Of a DNA stretch of 64,000 nt, positions 7,903 through 16,189 are shown piece by piece. This DNA is from an uncultured Muribaculaceae bacterium (GTDB lineage: Bacteria > Bacteroidota > Bacteroidia > Bacteroidales > Muribaculaceae). The DNA is taken from contig CAKUJD010000009.1 of the NCBI GenBank assembly GCA_934661195.1, positions 37,760-101,759 of the forward strand, given 5' to 3'. Numbering within the stretch: the first letter of the stretch is position 1; each line of letters starts with the position of its first letter. The notes below the pieces were generated by a model. The model was given only the letters and a program-made list of their open reading frames with translations. It searched no databases and was not told where the DNA came from. Both the position numbers and the translations under genes were made by a program.

Positions 7903-8679
7903 ATGACATCTAACCGCGGTTCTTTTTTAAGCAATATGCCTCCGGTCACTAAAAACCTGCTGTGCATCAACGTGCTCGTGTGGCTCGCCACAATGCTGCT
8001 GGGCACTGGCAGCATAGGCTTGGGCATCATCGACATTCCGCGCTACCTGGGGCTGCACTTCTGGCTCGCCCCGCAGTTCAACCCAGCGCAGCTCGTCACC
8101 TATATGTTTTTGCACGACAGCTCAAGTCTGCAAGGCGGCATCACCCACCTGTTTTTCAACATGTTCTCGCTGTGGATGTTCGGCTCGCTGCTCGAGCGGG
8201 TGCTTGGCTCCAAGCGCTATCTGTTCTACTACCTGTCGTGCGGCGTTGGAGCCGGTCTGGTGCAGGAGTTGTGGTGGCAGCTGTCATGGTCCGATATGCT
8301 GGCCGAGATTCTGGCCATGCAGGGAGTGCCTTCTTCTCAGGTGGGCAGCATAGTGTCGGCCTGGCAGCATAGCGGTGAAATCAGCCAGTTTTTCAATCAG
8401 CTGGTCACCGTCGGAGCCTCAGGCGCCGTGTTTGGCATTCTGCTGGCTTTTGGCATGCTTTTCCCGAATTTGCCCATGTACATCATTCCATTCCCGTTCC
8501 CCATCAAGGCCAAGTGGATGGTGCTGGGCTACGGCCTTGTGGAACTGGCCTTCGGCGTTACAGGTGCTGTGGCCGGTGTGGCCCATTTCGCCCATTTGGG
8601 AGGAATGCTGTTCGGATTCATCATGATAATGGTGTGGAAGCGCAAAGGCACGATAGGAGGGGGCAATGGCATTTACTGA
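7903..8679 (+). CDS. Rhomboid-family intramembrane serine protease (first of two)
   Basis: 258 residues with about six membrane helices. The catalytic dyad is visible: Ser173 in GASGAVFG (the GxSG motif of helix 4) and His231 in AHLGG of helix 6. The HLFFNMFSLWMFG segment near residue 85 is the conserved loop-1/helix-2 region. Rhomboids cut transmembrane substrates within the inner membrane; no substrate is predicted. The gene overlaps the next rhomboid by 14 bp, so the two are translationally coupled, an arrangement seen in other Bacteroidetes. Confidence 0.9.
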   Translation: MTSNRGSFLSNMPPVTKNLLCINVLVWLATMLLGTGSIGLGIIDIPRYLGLHFWLAPQFNPAQLVTYMFLHDSSSLQGGITHLFFNMFSLWMFGSLLERVLGSKRYLFYYLSCGVGAGLVQELWWQLSWSDMLAEILAMQGVPSSQVGSIVSAWQHSGEISQFFNQLVTVGASGAVFGILLAFGMLFPNLPMYIIPFPFPIKAKWMVLGYGLVELAFGVTGAVAGVAHFAHLGGMLFGFIMIMVWKRKGTIGGGNGIY

Positions 8680-9556
8680 CGGATTGCTGGCCCGTTTCCG
8701 CTCGGGCTCGATGCTCATCAAGATAATATACGTCAACGTGGCGGTGTTTGTGCTGCTGCGCCTGGCGGTGATTGCCGCCGCGCTGCTCGGCATCGACTCG
8801 CAGGCGGTGCTGCAGGCGGTGGAGGTGCCGTCGCAGGCTGCAGTGCTGCTGCGCCGCCCGTGGACGCTGATAGCCTACATGGTGTCGCACTACGGTGTGC
8901 TGCACCTGCTCTTCAACATGCTGTGGCTCTACTGGCTGGGGCAGATGTTTCTCGACTACTTCACGGCCAAGCAGCTCACGGGGCTGTATGTGCTGGGCGG
9001 CCTTGGCGGCGCTCTGCTCTATGTGGCCGCAGGCAGCCTGCTGCCCGTCATGCGCCAGCAGCCGGGCATGCTCATTGGCGCCTCGGCGGCGGTGCTGGCC
9101 GTGGTGGTGGCTGTGGCTGTGGCCGCGCCCAACCGCGCTGTGTGCCTGTTCCTCATAGGCGATGTGCCGCTTAAGTGGGTGGCAGCTGCCACATTGCTCC
9201 TCGACCTGCTGAGCATGGAGGTGGGCAACGCCGGCGGCCACATAGCCCACCTGGGCGGTGCCGCCGTGGGCCTTGCCTACGGCCTGGCCATGCGCAGCGG
9301 CCACGACATCACTGCCTGGCTCAACTCTGCCATCGATGCCGTGTGCACCCTGCTCAAGCCCCGCAAAAGCACCCGCAAGGGCGTGGGCTCACCAGTGGGC
9401 GGACGCAGCTACCGCAAGGCGGCCTCGCAGCCACAAAACGGCCCAACCGAGGCCGAGATCGACGCCGTGCTCGACAAAATCAAGCGGTCGGGCTACAGCG
9501 CCCTCACCGATGCCGAGCGCGACACGCTGTTTCGCGCCTCATCGAAACGCAATTGA
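8666..9556 (+). CDS. Rhomboid-family intramembrane serine protease (second of two)
   Basis: 296 residues. HLLFNMLWLYWLG is the conserved helix-2 region. The active-site serine lies in GASAAV (Ser140), so the usual GxSG reads GASA, and the histidine is His195 in HLGGAAVG. Retention of both catalytic residues suggests activity, but the Gly to Ala change beside the serine could alter specificity or lower activity. A cytoplasmic C-terminal extension ends with a short conserved module (EIDAVLDKIKRSGYSALTDA) common in Bacteroidetes rhomboids. Its start lies inside the end of the first rhomboid gene. Confidence 0.88.
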   Translation: MAFTDGLLARFRSGSMLIKIIYVNVAVFVLLRLAVIAAALLGIDSQAVLQAVEVPSQAAVLLRRPWTLIAYMVSHYGVLHLLFNMLWLYWLGQMFLDYFTAKQLTGLYVLGGLGGALLYVAAGSLLPVMRQQPGMLIGASAAVLAVVVAVAVAAPNRAVCLFLIGDVPLKWVAAATLLLDLLSMEVGNAGGHIAHLGGAAVGLAYGLAMRSGHDITAWLNSAIDAVCTLLKPRKSTRKGVGSPVGGRSYRKAASQPQNGPTEAEIDAVLDKIKRSGYSALTDAERDTLFRASSKRN

Positions 9557-9576
9557 ATGGTGTTTTAACATAAAGC

Positions 9577-10770
9577 ATGATTTTGAGCAGCAAAAGCAAC
9601 AGTCACAGCCGCAAGGCAATCAATGGCATGGTGGCCCTTTGGCAAGTGGCCGCCTGGATGCTCACCGCAGCACTGGCCGCGGCCATGGTGGCGGGAGCCT
9701 ATGGCGGTTGCCTCGACCCGCGCCGCCACTCGGCTCTGTGGTCGCTCTGCACGCTGGCCTTTCCGCTGGTGCTGGCCGCAGTGCTTGTGGCTGTTGCCGC
9801 ATGGGCGCTTCTGCGCCGCTGGGGCAGGGTGGCTGTGCTTGCGGTGGCCGTGGTGGTGTCGTGGCCTATGGTGCGGGTCACAGCTCCCGTCAATTTGGCT
9901 TCGCGCGGCGACGCTGACTCCACCCGCAGCTTCAGGCTGCTCACCTTCAATGTGATGAACCACGGCACCTACGACGGCACGCAAAAGGAGCGCAACCCCA
10001 GCATGGACTACATTCTTAGCCAGGACGCCGACCTCGTGCTGCTGCAAGAGGCCGCCGTGGTCGACAGCAACTTCCTCGACCTGCCCTCGATAAAGATGAT
10101 GAAACCCGAGCTGCTGCGCCGCTATCCCTACCGTTCACGCGGCTATCACGACCAGGTGCTGCTGTCGAAATATCCCTTCAAAGCGGTCGATAACGCCACC
10201 ATAGGCCGCGGCGTGATTGAGCCCGACGAGCAGGCCACACTCTACCGCTTCTATGCCAAGGTCTACGATGTGCAGATGCCCCATGGGCAGCAGTTGAGGC
10301 TGGTGAACGTGCACTTGCAGTCGATAGGGCTCACCAGCGACGACAAGGACCTCTATATGCGGCTCACGCGCCTCGACGAGGGCATGGGCTCGCGCCGTGA
10401 GATGCGCGCCGTGAAGCATTCGCTCATCGACAAGCTGAGCTTTGCGTTCCGCCGCCGCGCAGCTGCTGCTTGGAATCTGCGACGCGTGCTCGACGCCAGT
10501 CCCGGCAACGTGATCTTGGCCGGCGACTTCAACGACACTCCCGGCTCGTATGCCTACCGCACCATACGCGGCGGCGACATGGCCGACGCCTGGGCCGACT
10601 GCGCCCTCGGGCCCACCTACACCTTCCACGCCAACCGCCTCTACTTCCACATCGACCAGGTGCTGTATCGCGGCAGCCTCAAGGCGGTGTCGATTAAGCG
10701 CGACCGCGCTGGCGACAGCGACCACTACCCGCTTGTGGCTGAATTCGAGTGGGCGCCGCCCGGACGGTGA
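9577..10770 (+). CDS. Endonuclease/exonuclease/phosphatase-family membrane protein
   Basis: 397 residues. Three hydrophobic helices span about residues 15-100. The catalytic EEP (DNase I-like) domain follows, with FNVMNHG (metal-binding Asn), LLQEAAV (metal-binding Glu), LAGDFNDTPGS (catalytic Asp/Asn) and the terminal SDHYPL His motif. The enzyme domain therefore sits outside the membrane, anchored at its N-terminus. EEP proteins of this layout hydrolyse phosphodiester bonds of nucleic acids or lipids; the substrate cannot be told from sequence. It follows the rhomboid pair by 20 bp and probably shares their transcript. Confidence 0.85.
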   Translation: MILSSKSNSHSRKAINGMVALWQVAAWMLTAALAAAMVAGAYGGCLDPRRHSALWSLCTLAFPLVLAAVLVAVAAWALLRRWGRVAVLAVAVVVSWPMVRVTAPVNLASRGDADSTRSFRLLTFNVMNHGTYDGTQKERNPSMDYILSQDADLVLLQEAAVVDSNFLDLPSIKMMKPELLRRYPYRSRGYHDQVLLSKYPFKAVDNATIGRGVIEPDEQATLYRFYAKVYDVQMPHGQQLRLVNVHLQSIGLTSDDKDLYMRLTRLDEGMGSRREMRAVKHSLIDKLSFAFRRRAAAAWNLRRVLDASPGNVILAGDFNDTPGSYAYRTIRGGDMADAWADCALGPTYTFHANRLYFHIDQVLYRGSLKAVSIKRDRAGDSDHYPLVAEFEWAPPGR

Positions 10771-10820
10771 ATCAACGACAACAGACAACACACAATACTC
10801 ACAGATAAAGTTTTTTATAT

Positions 10821-12944
10821 ATGAGAAAGTTATTTTTATCAACCGCCGCCGCATGCTGCCTCGCTCTGGTGGCAAGCGGCGCTAACAAGAAGAACGTGAA
10901 GCATCAAAATCCGTTCATGGCGACATATGCCACGCAATATGGCATCCCGCCATTCGACAAAATCACCATCGCCGACTATTTGCCCGCCCTCAAGGCCGGC
11001 ATCGAGCAGCACAACGAGGAAATCAGCGCAATAGTGGCGCAGCGCTCGCGCGCCGACTTCGACAACACCGTGCTGGCTCTCGACAACAGTGGCGAGCTGT
11101 TCAACAAGGTGGCATACGTCTACTATGCCCTGTGCGAGAGCGACAACACGCCTGAAATGCAGAAACTCTCGGAACAGATTGCCCCCATGCTCACCGCGCA
11201 CAACGATGAGATTTACATGAACGAGGGGCTGTTTCAGCGCATCAAGGCCGTGCACGACAATGCCCAGAAGCTGGGTCTCACCAAGGTGCAGCTGCGCCTC
11301 ACCGACAAGTACTACAAGCGCTTCGTGCGCAATGGAGCCCTGCTCACCGAGGCCCAGAAGGACACCCTCAAGGACATCAACAAGCGCCAGGCCGCGCTCG
11401 AACTCTCGTTTACCAACAACGTTATGCACGAGATCGCCAACAACGTGATCCTGGTCGACGACAAGGCGCGCCTCAGCGGCCTCTCGCAGCAGACCATCGA
11501 CGATGCAGCCGCCCTTGCCGCCAAGCGCGGCGAGCAGGGCAAGTGGGCCTTCACCGCCAGCGGCGCCACACGCCTGGCTGTGCTCACCAGCGCCGACGAC
11601 CGCGCCCTGCGCCAGCAGATGTATGAGACCTACACCAACACCGCCAGCCGCGGCAATGAGTGGGACAACAGCAAAAACATCAACGAAATCATCCAACTGC
11701 GCCAGCAAAAGGCCCGCCTGCTGGGCTTCGAGACTTTTGCCGACTACGCACTCGACCCCGTGATGGCCAAGACCGTGGGCAACGCCGAGAAACTGCTCTA
11801 CCAAATCTTCAACCCTGCAGTGGCCAAGGTGAAGGAAGAGGTGGCCGACATGCAGGCCTATGCCGACGCCCACGGCGGCAACTTCAAGATTGCACCTTGG
11901 GACTATTACTACTATGCCGAGAAGGTGAAGAAGGAGAAGTTTAACTTCAGCGAAGATGAGGTGCGCCCCTACTTTGAGCTCAACAGTGTGATTAAGAATG
12001 GCGTGTTCTACTGCGCCAACAAGCTCTACGGCCTCACATTCACCGAACTTAAGAAAGCCCCGAAATACAATCCCGAGGTCACCGTGTATGACGTGAAGGA
12101 CGCCAACGGCAAGCACTTGGCCGTGTTCATGACCGACTACTTCCCCCGCGCCACCAAGGCCCAGGGCGCATGGATGAGCGAGCTCAACTCGGAGTATAAC
12201 TACGAGGGCAAGAGCGAGCGCCCCATTGTGTACAACGTGGCCAGCTTCACTCCCGCCACCAAGAGCATGCCGTCGCTGCTCACAATCGACGAGGTGCAGA
12301 CGGCCTTCCACGAGTTTGGCCACGCCCTGCAGGGCATGCTCACGCAGGCGCCGTTCCGCGGCCTTGCCGGCACCAATGTCGACCGCGACATTGTGGAGAT
12401 GCATTCGCAAATCAACGAGCACTGGGCACTGCTGCCCGAGGTGCTGAAGAACTATGCCCGCCACTACAAGACGGGCGAAGTGATTCCGCAGAGCCTGGTC
12501 GACAAGGTGATCGAGACTTCTAAGTTCAACCAGGGCTTCATGATGACCGAGCTCGTGGGCGCCGCCCTGCTCGACATAGAGTGGCACAAGCTTAACTGGT
12601 GCACCGGCATCGATGTGCGCGGCTTCGAGCGCTCGGTGGCCCGCCGCATAGGCATGCCAGCCGAGGTGCAGTTCCGCTATCGCAGCCCCTACTTCAAGCA
12701 CATCTTCGACAACGACCAGTACAGCTGCGGCTACTACACCTACCTGTGGTCGCAGGTGCTTGAGGCCGATGCCTGGGAGGTGTTCAAGAAGATGGGCCCC
12801 ATGAATCCCGAGGCCGCCGCCCGCTACCGCAAGATATTCCTTGAGGCCGGCGACACCGAGGATGCCATGACGCAGTTCAAGGCCTTCACCGGCACCGACC
12901 CCGATGCCACGCCCCTGCTGCGCAACCACGGCCTCGTTGAGTAA
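10821..12944 (+). CDS. M3-family zinc metallopeptidase (oligopeptidase A / dipeptidyl carboxypeptidase type)
   Basis: 707 residues. An N-terminal signal peptide (MRKLFLSTAAACCLALVASG) sends it to the periplasm. The catalytic zinc motif HEFGH lies at about residues 497-501, with the downstream Glu about 25 residues on in the family-typical DIVEMHSQINEHW. The C-terminal RYRSPYFKHIFDND...YSCGYYTYLWS region is the conserved substrate-closing part of M3 peptidases. The family cuts short peptides; Dcp removes C-terminal dipeptides and OpdA cuts internally, and sequence alone does not decide between them. It stands 50 bp after the EEP gene and ends at a strong terminator. Confidence 0.93.
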   Translation: MRKLFLSTAAACCLALVASGANKKNVKHQNPFMATYATQYGIPPFDKITIADYLPALKAGIEQHNEEISAIVAQRSRADFDNTVLALDNSGELFNKVAYVYYALCESDNTPEMQKLSEQIAPMLTAHNDEIYMNEGLFQRIKAVHDNAQKLGLTKVQLRLTDKYYKRFVRNGALLTEAQKDTLKDINKRQAALELSFTNNVMHEIANNVILVDDKARLSGLSQQTIDDAAALAAKRGEQGKWAFTASGATRLAVLTSADDRALRQQMYETYTNTASRGNEWDNSKNINEIIQLRQQKARLLGFETFADYALDPVMAKTVGNAEKLLYQIFNPAVAKVKEEVADMQAYADAHGGNFKIAPWDYYYYAEKVKKEKFNFSEDEVRPYFELNSVIKNGVFYCANKLYGLTFTELKKAPKYNPEVTVYDVKDANGKHLAVFMTDYFPRATKAQGAWMSELNSEYNYEGKSERPIVYNVASFTPATKSMPSLLTIDEVQTAFHEFGHALQGMLTQAPFRGLAGTNVDRDIVEMHSQINEHWALLPEVLKNYARHYKTGEVIPQSLVDKVIETSKFNQGFMMTELVGAALLDIEWHKLNWCTGIDVRGFERSVARRIGMPAEVQFRYRSPYFKHIFDNDQYSCGYYTYLWSQVLEADAWEVFKKMGPMNPEAAARYRKIFLEAGDTEDAMTQFKAFTGTDPDATPLLRNHGLVE

Positions 12945-12968
12945 TCACGGCTGAAAGCAAAACGCACT

Positions 12969-13004
12969 GCGGCCCGGCTTGACACGTTTGTCAGGCCGGG
13001 CCGC
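12969..13004. terminator. Bidirectional terminator between the M3 peptidase and the convergent lipoprotein gene
   Basis: GCGGCCCGGC-TTGACA (12969-12984) pairs with TGTCA-GGCCGGGCCGC (12989-13004) around a 4-nt loop, a stem of about 15 bp between two convergent 3' ends. Confidence 0.75.
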
Positions 13005-13031
13005 TTGCTTATGCGCTTCAGGAGTGTGCGC

Positions 13032-14450
13032 CTATCGTTTCATCTGCTTGGCTTGCTTCAGCTTGCTCAGCAGGCTGGGAGCAGCATTGAACTCGTTGGG
13101 CTGGAATGCCACGCACGGGAAGCCGGTGATAGAGCCGTCGGTGTCGAACTGCGCCATCACCTTCTTGTCGGCGCGGATGTAGGTGGGCAGAATGCTCACC
13201 TTTTCGTTATACGCGTATCCATTGGCTGTGAGCCAGTCTTTGATGTAGGGCGAGCGCAGCGTCTTCGACTCGTCGGCAATCACCAGCGCTGCCGCATACT
13301 TGCCGCCGTCGTCCATCAGCAGAATTTGCGGAAAGTCCTGCGAGTTGGTGGTCACTATCAGACCCAGCAAGCCGCCAAAGCCGTCGTCGGTGGTGCCGGT
13401 GAAGTAGCTCTGCTTCTTGTATTGCTCCACAGCTTCGTTTAGTGTCATGGTGCCGAAGTCGGTGAGGGGTGCGGGGAAGTCTACCGTCTCGGGCGGCACC
13501 TGGCCGCTGAGGTCGTTGTAGGCATAGTGTATGCTGGGCATGAACGACGACGTTGCGCCTTCGGGCTTGTCCATGGCCACATAGGCCACGCATTTCATCA
13601 GGTAGTTGTAGTAGATCTGCGAGCCGTCGCTGGCGTCCTTCATCGAGGTGTATTTGAAGCCGGTGCGGTTCAGACATGAGTCAACCTCGGCTGTGGTGGG
13701 GCGGTTCTCAAGGGTGTAATACACAGCCGCCTCTTCGAGCTTGCTCTTGGTGGCCACGTCAAACCAGTAGCGCACGCTGGCGTGCTTACTCCCGTTTTTG
13801 GCCTTGAACACATACACGCCGTTGTCGATCTTCGATGCGGTTGAGTCGAGCGTGTTGCCGCAATACTGCTCCATCAGCTCCACCAGCTCCACGGGTGCGT
13901 AGTGGCCCAGATAGGGCACTGCCAGTCCGGCCTGTGCTGCGTCGCTGAGGTCGTTGAGCCGGCCCCACGAGAAGGTGTCGTTGGTAGGGCCGGGCAGCAT
14001 GTAGAATGTGCTGCCGCTCTCTTCCAGGGCCACATGGGCGTTGTCGTTGCTCTGGTTATACACCTTTATGCCATTTTGCTCGCTCTCGGCCACAAATCCG
14101 TCGGCTGCAAGACGCTTGGTCAGGGCTTCGAACTCATATTCGCCAGCATATGTGCCTTTGGCGTAGCGGTAGGTTTTTGTCTCCGGGTCGAAGCAGTAGG
14201 TGTAGCTCACCTGTGCGTTCTTAATGTTCTTCACCGCGCGCAGGTGAATGCTGTCGGTCTTCACCACCTGGAAGCCGCGGGCCGTTTCGCTTGCGCTCAC
14301 CTCATCGATGGTTTTGCCGAAGTCGGTGTCTGGCAGCGCCCACTCGCTGGGGTTCACCACAGGCTCGTCGTTTTTGTCGTTGCACGATGTGGCGGCAGGC
14401 AGCATCACTGCGGCCACAGCCAGTGCTGATAGCAATTTAGTCTTGTTCAT
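13032..14450 (-). CDS. Bacteroidales lipoprotein of unknown function
   Basis: 472 residues starting MNKTKLLSALAVAAVMLPAA followed by TSCNDKND, a lipoprotein signal peptide with the lipobox cysteine at about residue 24 and an acidic stretch after it, which in Bacteroidetes can direct surface export. The remainder is soluble, with no domain I recognise; two halves each contain aromatic-rich strands (SYTYCFDPETKTYRY, YVFKAKNG). The start at 14450 was chosen because it gives a clean signal peptide and sits about 45 nt after the predicted transcription start; the open frame upstream of it is AT-rich non-coding sequence. Divergent from an ECF sigma operon. Confidence 0.75.
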   Translation of the reverse strand: MNKTKLLSALAVAAVMLPAATSCNDKNDEPVVNPSEWALPDTDFGKTIDEVSASETARGFQVVKTDSIHLRAVKNIKNAQVSYTYCFDPETKTYRYAKGTYAGEYEFEALTKRLAADGFVAESEQNGIKVYNQSNDNAHVALEESGSTFYMLPGPTNDTFSWGRLNDLSDAAQAGLAVPYLGHYAPVELVELMEQYCGNTLDSTASKIDNGVYVFKAKNGSKHASVRYWFDVATKSKLEEAAVYYTLENRPTTAEVDSCLNRTGFKYTSMKDASDGSQIYYNYLMKCVAYVAMDKPEGATSSFMPSIHYAYNDLSGQVPPETVDFPAPLTDFGTMTLNEAVEQYKKQSYFTGTTDDGFGGLLGLIVTTNSQDFPQILLMDDGGKYAAALVIADESKTLRSPYIKDWLTANGYAYNEKVSILPTYIRADKKVMAQFDTDGSITGFPCVAFQPNEFNAAPSLLSKLKQAKQMKR

Positions 14451-14502
14451 AATCAAAATCATTATAGTTTTTAATAGTGACACTTGAATTTTTTTCAAAG
14501 TG

Positions 14503-14510
14503 CAAATATA
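14503..14510 (-). promoter_or_regulatory. Promoter -7 box of the lipoprotein gene
   Basis: TATATTTG on the minus strand matches the consensus exactly, with a weak -33 candidate (TTGC) 20 bp upstream. Confidence 0.6.
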
Positions 14511-14560
14511 GCGCATTTCAGTTGGTTGTGGCAATAGTTGCGGCAATTGTATAAGCTTTT

Positions 14561-14594
14561 TTTGCAATGTAACGTTACAAATGTCCTACCTTTG
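14561..14594 (+). promoter_or_regulatory. Promoter of the ECF sigma operon with an internal palindrome
   Basis: TTTG (14561-14564) and TACCTTTG (14587-14594) match both Bacteroidetes boxes with a 22-bp spacer. The spacer contains the perfect 12-bp palindrome TGTAACGTTACA (14568-14579), an apt position for a dimeric regulator. Confidence 0.65.
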
Positions 14595-14614
14595 CGTGTT
14601 TTTAAGTGAAAGCA

Positions 14615-15118
14615 ATGGACAACGAAGCGATGACATCCACATTCAGCCGCCTGCGCCAGCGCCTGCTGGGCATGGCGCAGCGCATCACTGGCAACGGCGA
14701 CGATGCTGCCGATGCCGTGCAGGACGCATTCGCGCGGTTGTGGATGCGCCGCTCGCAGCTGCCTGGCGAGGCGGCCGAGGGAACCGCTGTGGTGGCCGTG
14801 CGCAATGCCAGCATCGATGCGGTGCGCCGCCGCAACAGCCGCCACAGTGTGCCTCTCGACACCGCCGCAGGCACTGCCGCTTGCGAGTCTGCGCCGTGGG
14901 CCGAGCGTGCCGAGGCTTATTGCCAAGTGCGCGCCATAATCGACACGCGGCTCACCGAGTCGCAGAGGCGGGTGCTGGTGATGCGCGATTTCGAGGGCCG
15001 CGGCTTCGACGAAATTGCCGAGACGCTGGGCATAAGTCCAGACAGCGCGCGCATGCAGCTGAGCCGCGCGCGCAAGGCGGTGCGCGAGTGCTACCGCCAG
15101 CGCAAATTGGATGACTGA
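14615..15118 (+). CDS. ECF-type RNA polymerase sigma factor
   Basis: 167 residues with the two-domain layout of group 4 sigma factors. Region 2 (about 10-75) contains DDAADAVQDAFARLWMRR, the core-binding and -10 recognition helices. Region 4 (about 105-165) contains the helix-turn-helix FDEIAETLGISPDSARMQLSRARKAV that reads the -35-like element. A GTG three codons earlier is possible, but the ATG is preferred. It leads a four-gene operon and overlaps the next gene by 8 bp, the arrangement expected if that membrane protein controls the sigma factor. The palindrome in its promoter suggests a further regulator. Confidence 0.92.
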   Translation: MDNEAMTSTFSRLRQRLLGMAQRITGNGDDAADAVQDAFARLWMRRSQLPGEAAEGTAVVAVRNASIDAVRRRNSRHSVPLDTAAGTAACESAPWAERAEAYCQVRAIIDTRLTESQRRVLVMRDFEGRGFDEIAETLGISPDSARMQLSRARKAVRECYRQRKLDD

Positions 15119-15644
15119 CATTAAAATAAGGCATATAATGATGACAACAACCGATATTAATCAACCCCAGAGCATAGTGGTCGACGGCCAACCGATTACA
15201 CGCGCCTACCTGGCCGCGCTCATCAGCTCATACTTTGAGTGCACTGCCACTGATGCCGACGAGAGGCTGCTGCGCCATGCACTGGCGCAATGCCCATGGA
15301 TGGGCAGCGACGTCGACGAGGCCCGGGTGGCAATGGGCTTTGCCAGCGTGGGCATGGAGCTTGAGCGGCGTGCCCGCAATGCCCGCCGCCGCCATGTGGC
15401 GCGGCGCGCTGCCGCCGCCGCGGTGGTGGCCGTCGCCGTGGTGGCAGGAGCGCTGGTGCATGTGGGGATCGGCTCTAAGTCCGATGAATGCATAGCCTAC
15501 GTCGATGGCCGCAAGGTGACCAACCAGGAGCAGGTGATGCAGATGGTGCGCGGCAATCTCAACGCGGTGGGTGAGGCGCATTCCGACATGGACCAGAGTG
15601 TGATGATGCAGCTGGCCAGCGTGGGCCGCGCCGTGGGCGACTGA
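15111..15644 (+). CDS. Small single-pass membrane protein, candidate anti-sigma factor
   Basis: 177 residues. The N-terminal 95 residues are soluble and helical, one membrane helix follows (AAAAAVVAVAVVAGALVHVG, about 100-120), and about 55 residues lie beyond it. I recognise no domain. The ATG at 15111 overlaps the sigma factor stop; ATGs at 15138 and 15141 are alternative starts. Position directly after an ECF sigma gene, the overlap and the cytoplasm-membrane-periplasm layout suggest that it restrains that sigma factor, but no zinc or classic anti-sigma motif is present, so this is inference from context. Confidence 0.65.
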   Translation: MTDIKIRHIMMTTTDINQPQSIVVDGQPITRAYLAALISSYFECTATDADERLLRHALAQCPWMGSDVDEARVAMGFASVGMELERRARNARRRHVARRAAAAAVVAVAVVAGALVHVGIGSKSDECIAYVDGRKVTNQEQVMQMVRGNLNAVGEAHSDMDQSVMMQLASVGRAVGD

Positions 15645-15725
15645 GTCTTTAAAGTTTAAGGCTTAAAGTTCAGGGTTGATTGGCATGCTTTTTTTGAAGA
15701 ATTTAATTAACACAAACACGTGATT

Positions 15726-16169
15726 ATGAAACGCATTATAACTACTACAGCAATCGTGGTGCTCGTGGCTGTGGCTGCGCTGGCGCAAAGCGCGTCGCTC
15801 AACGTGAGCCAGGCGTTTGCCCGCTATGGCAAGGCGCACGGCTGCACCGAAATCATGGTGACGGGCAAGAAGGCGCGCAGCATCGGGCTCGACCGCTACC
15901 ACAGCCTTGAGGCTCCTGCGGCCTATGCCGCCGCCATAGCGGCAATGGTCACCCGCGACGGTGCCACTGCTGCCGACCGCGAAACGGAATACCGCGGCGG
16001 ACAGCTCTACTTCGGCTTCTACAAGCTGCGCCGCGCGGCCGGCGCCAACCGCTATGTGTTCTACCTCAACCAGGCGCTGGCGCGCACCCGCAAGGCCGAC
16101 CGCGTGACGCTGATCTACATGGAAGGGCCTGCCACCAAAGAGCAGGTGCGCAAACTAATCAGTCAATAA
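15726..16169 (+). CDS. Secreted DUF6108-like protein
   Basis: 147 residues. MKRIITTTAIVVLVAVAALA is a signal peptide cleaved after AQS, so the product is periplasmic. The body (LNVSQAFARYGKAHGCTEIMV, YHSLEAP, YVFYLNQALARTRKADRVTLIYMEG) follows the pattern I associate with DUF6108, a small Bacteroidales family often encoded behind an ECF sigma factor. Function is unknown. The ATG at 15726 is preferred to a GTG two codons upstream. It is the third gene of the sigma operon, 81 bp after the membrane protein and 20 bp before the next gene. Confidence 0.7.
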   Translation: MKRIITTTAIVVLVAVAALAQSASLNVSQAFARYGKAHGCTEIMVTGKKARSIGLDRYHSLEAPAAYAAAIAAMVTRDGATAADRETEYRGGQLYFGFYKLRRAAGANRYVFYLNQALARTRKADRVTLIYMEGPATKEQVRKLISQ

Positions 16170-16189
16170 CAATAAAAACGTATAACGAT

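Noticed and set aside
10839..12929. A 696-codon open frame on the minus strand, antisense to the M3 peptidase
   Set aside because: It mirrors the peptidase frame; G+C-rich third positions keep the antisense frame open. No motif, start signal or promoter supports it. The same applies to the long antisense frames at 1085-2818, 2888-4171, 20368-22083, 26639-27907, 32774-34156, 59468-60760 and 60932-62851.
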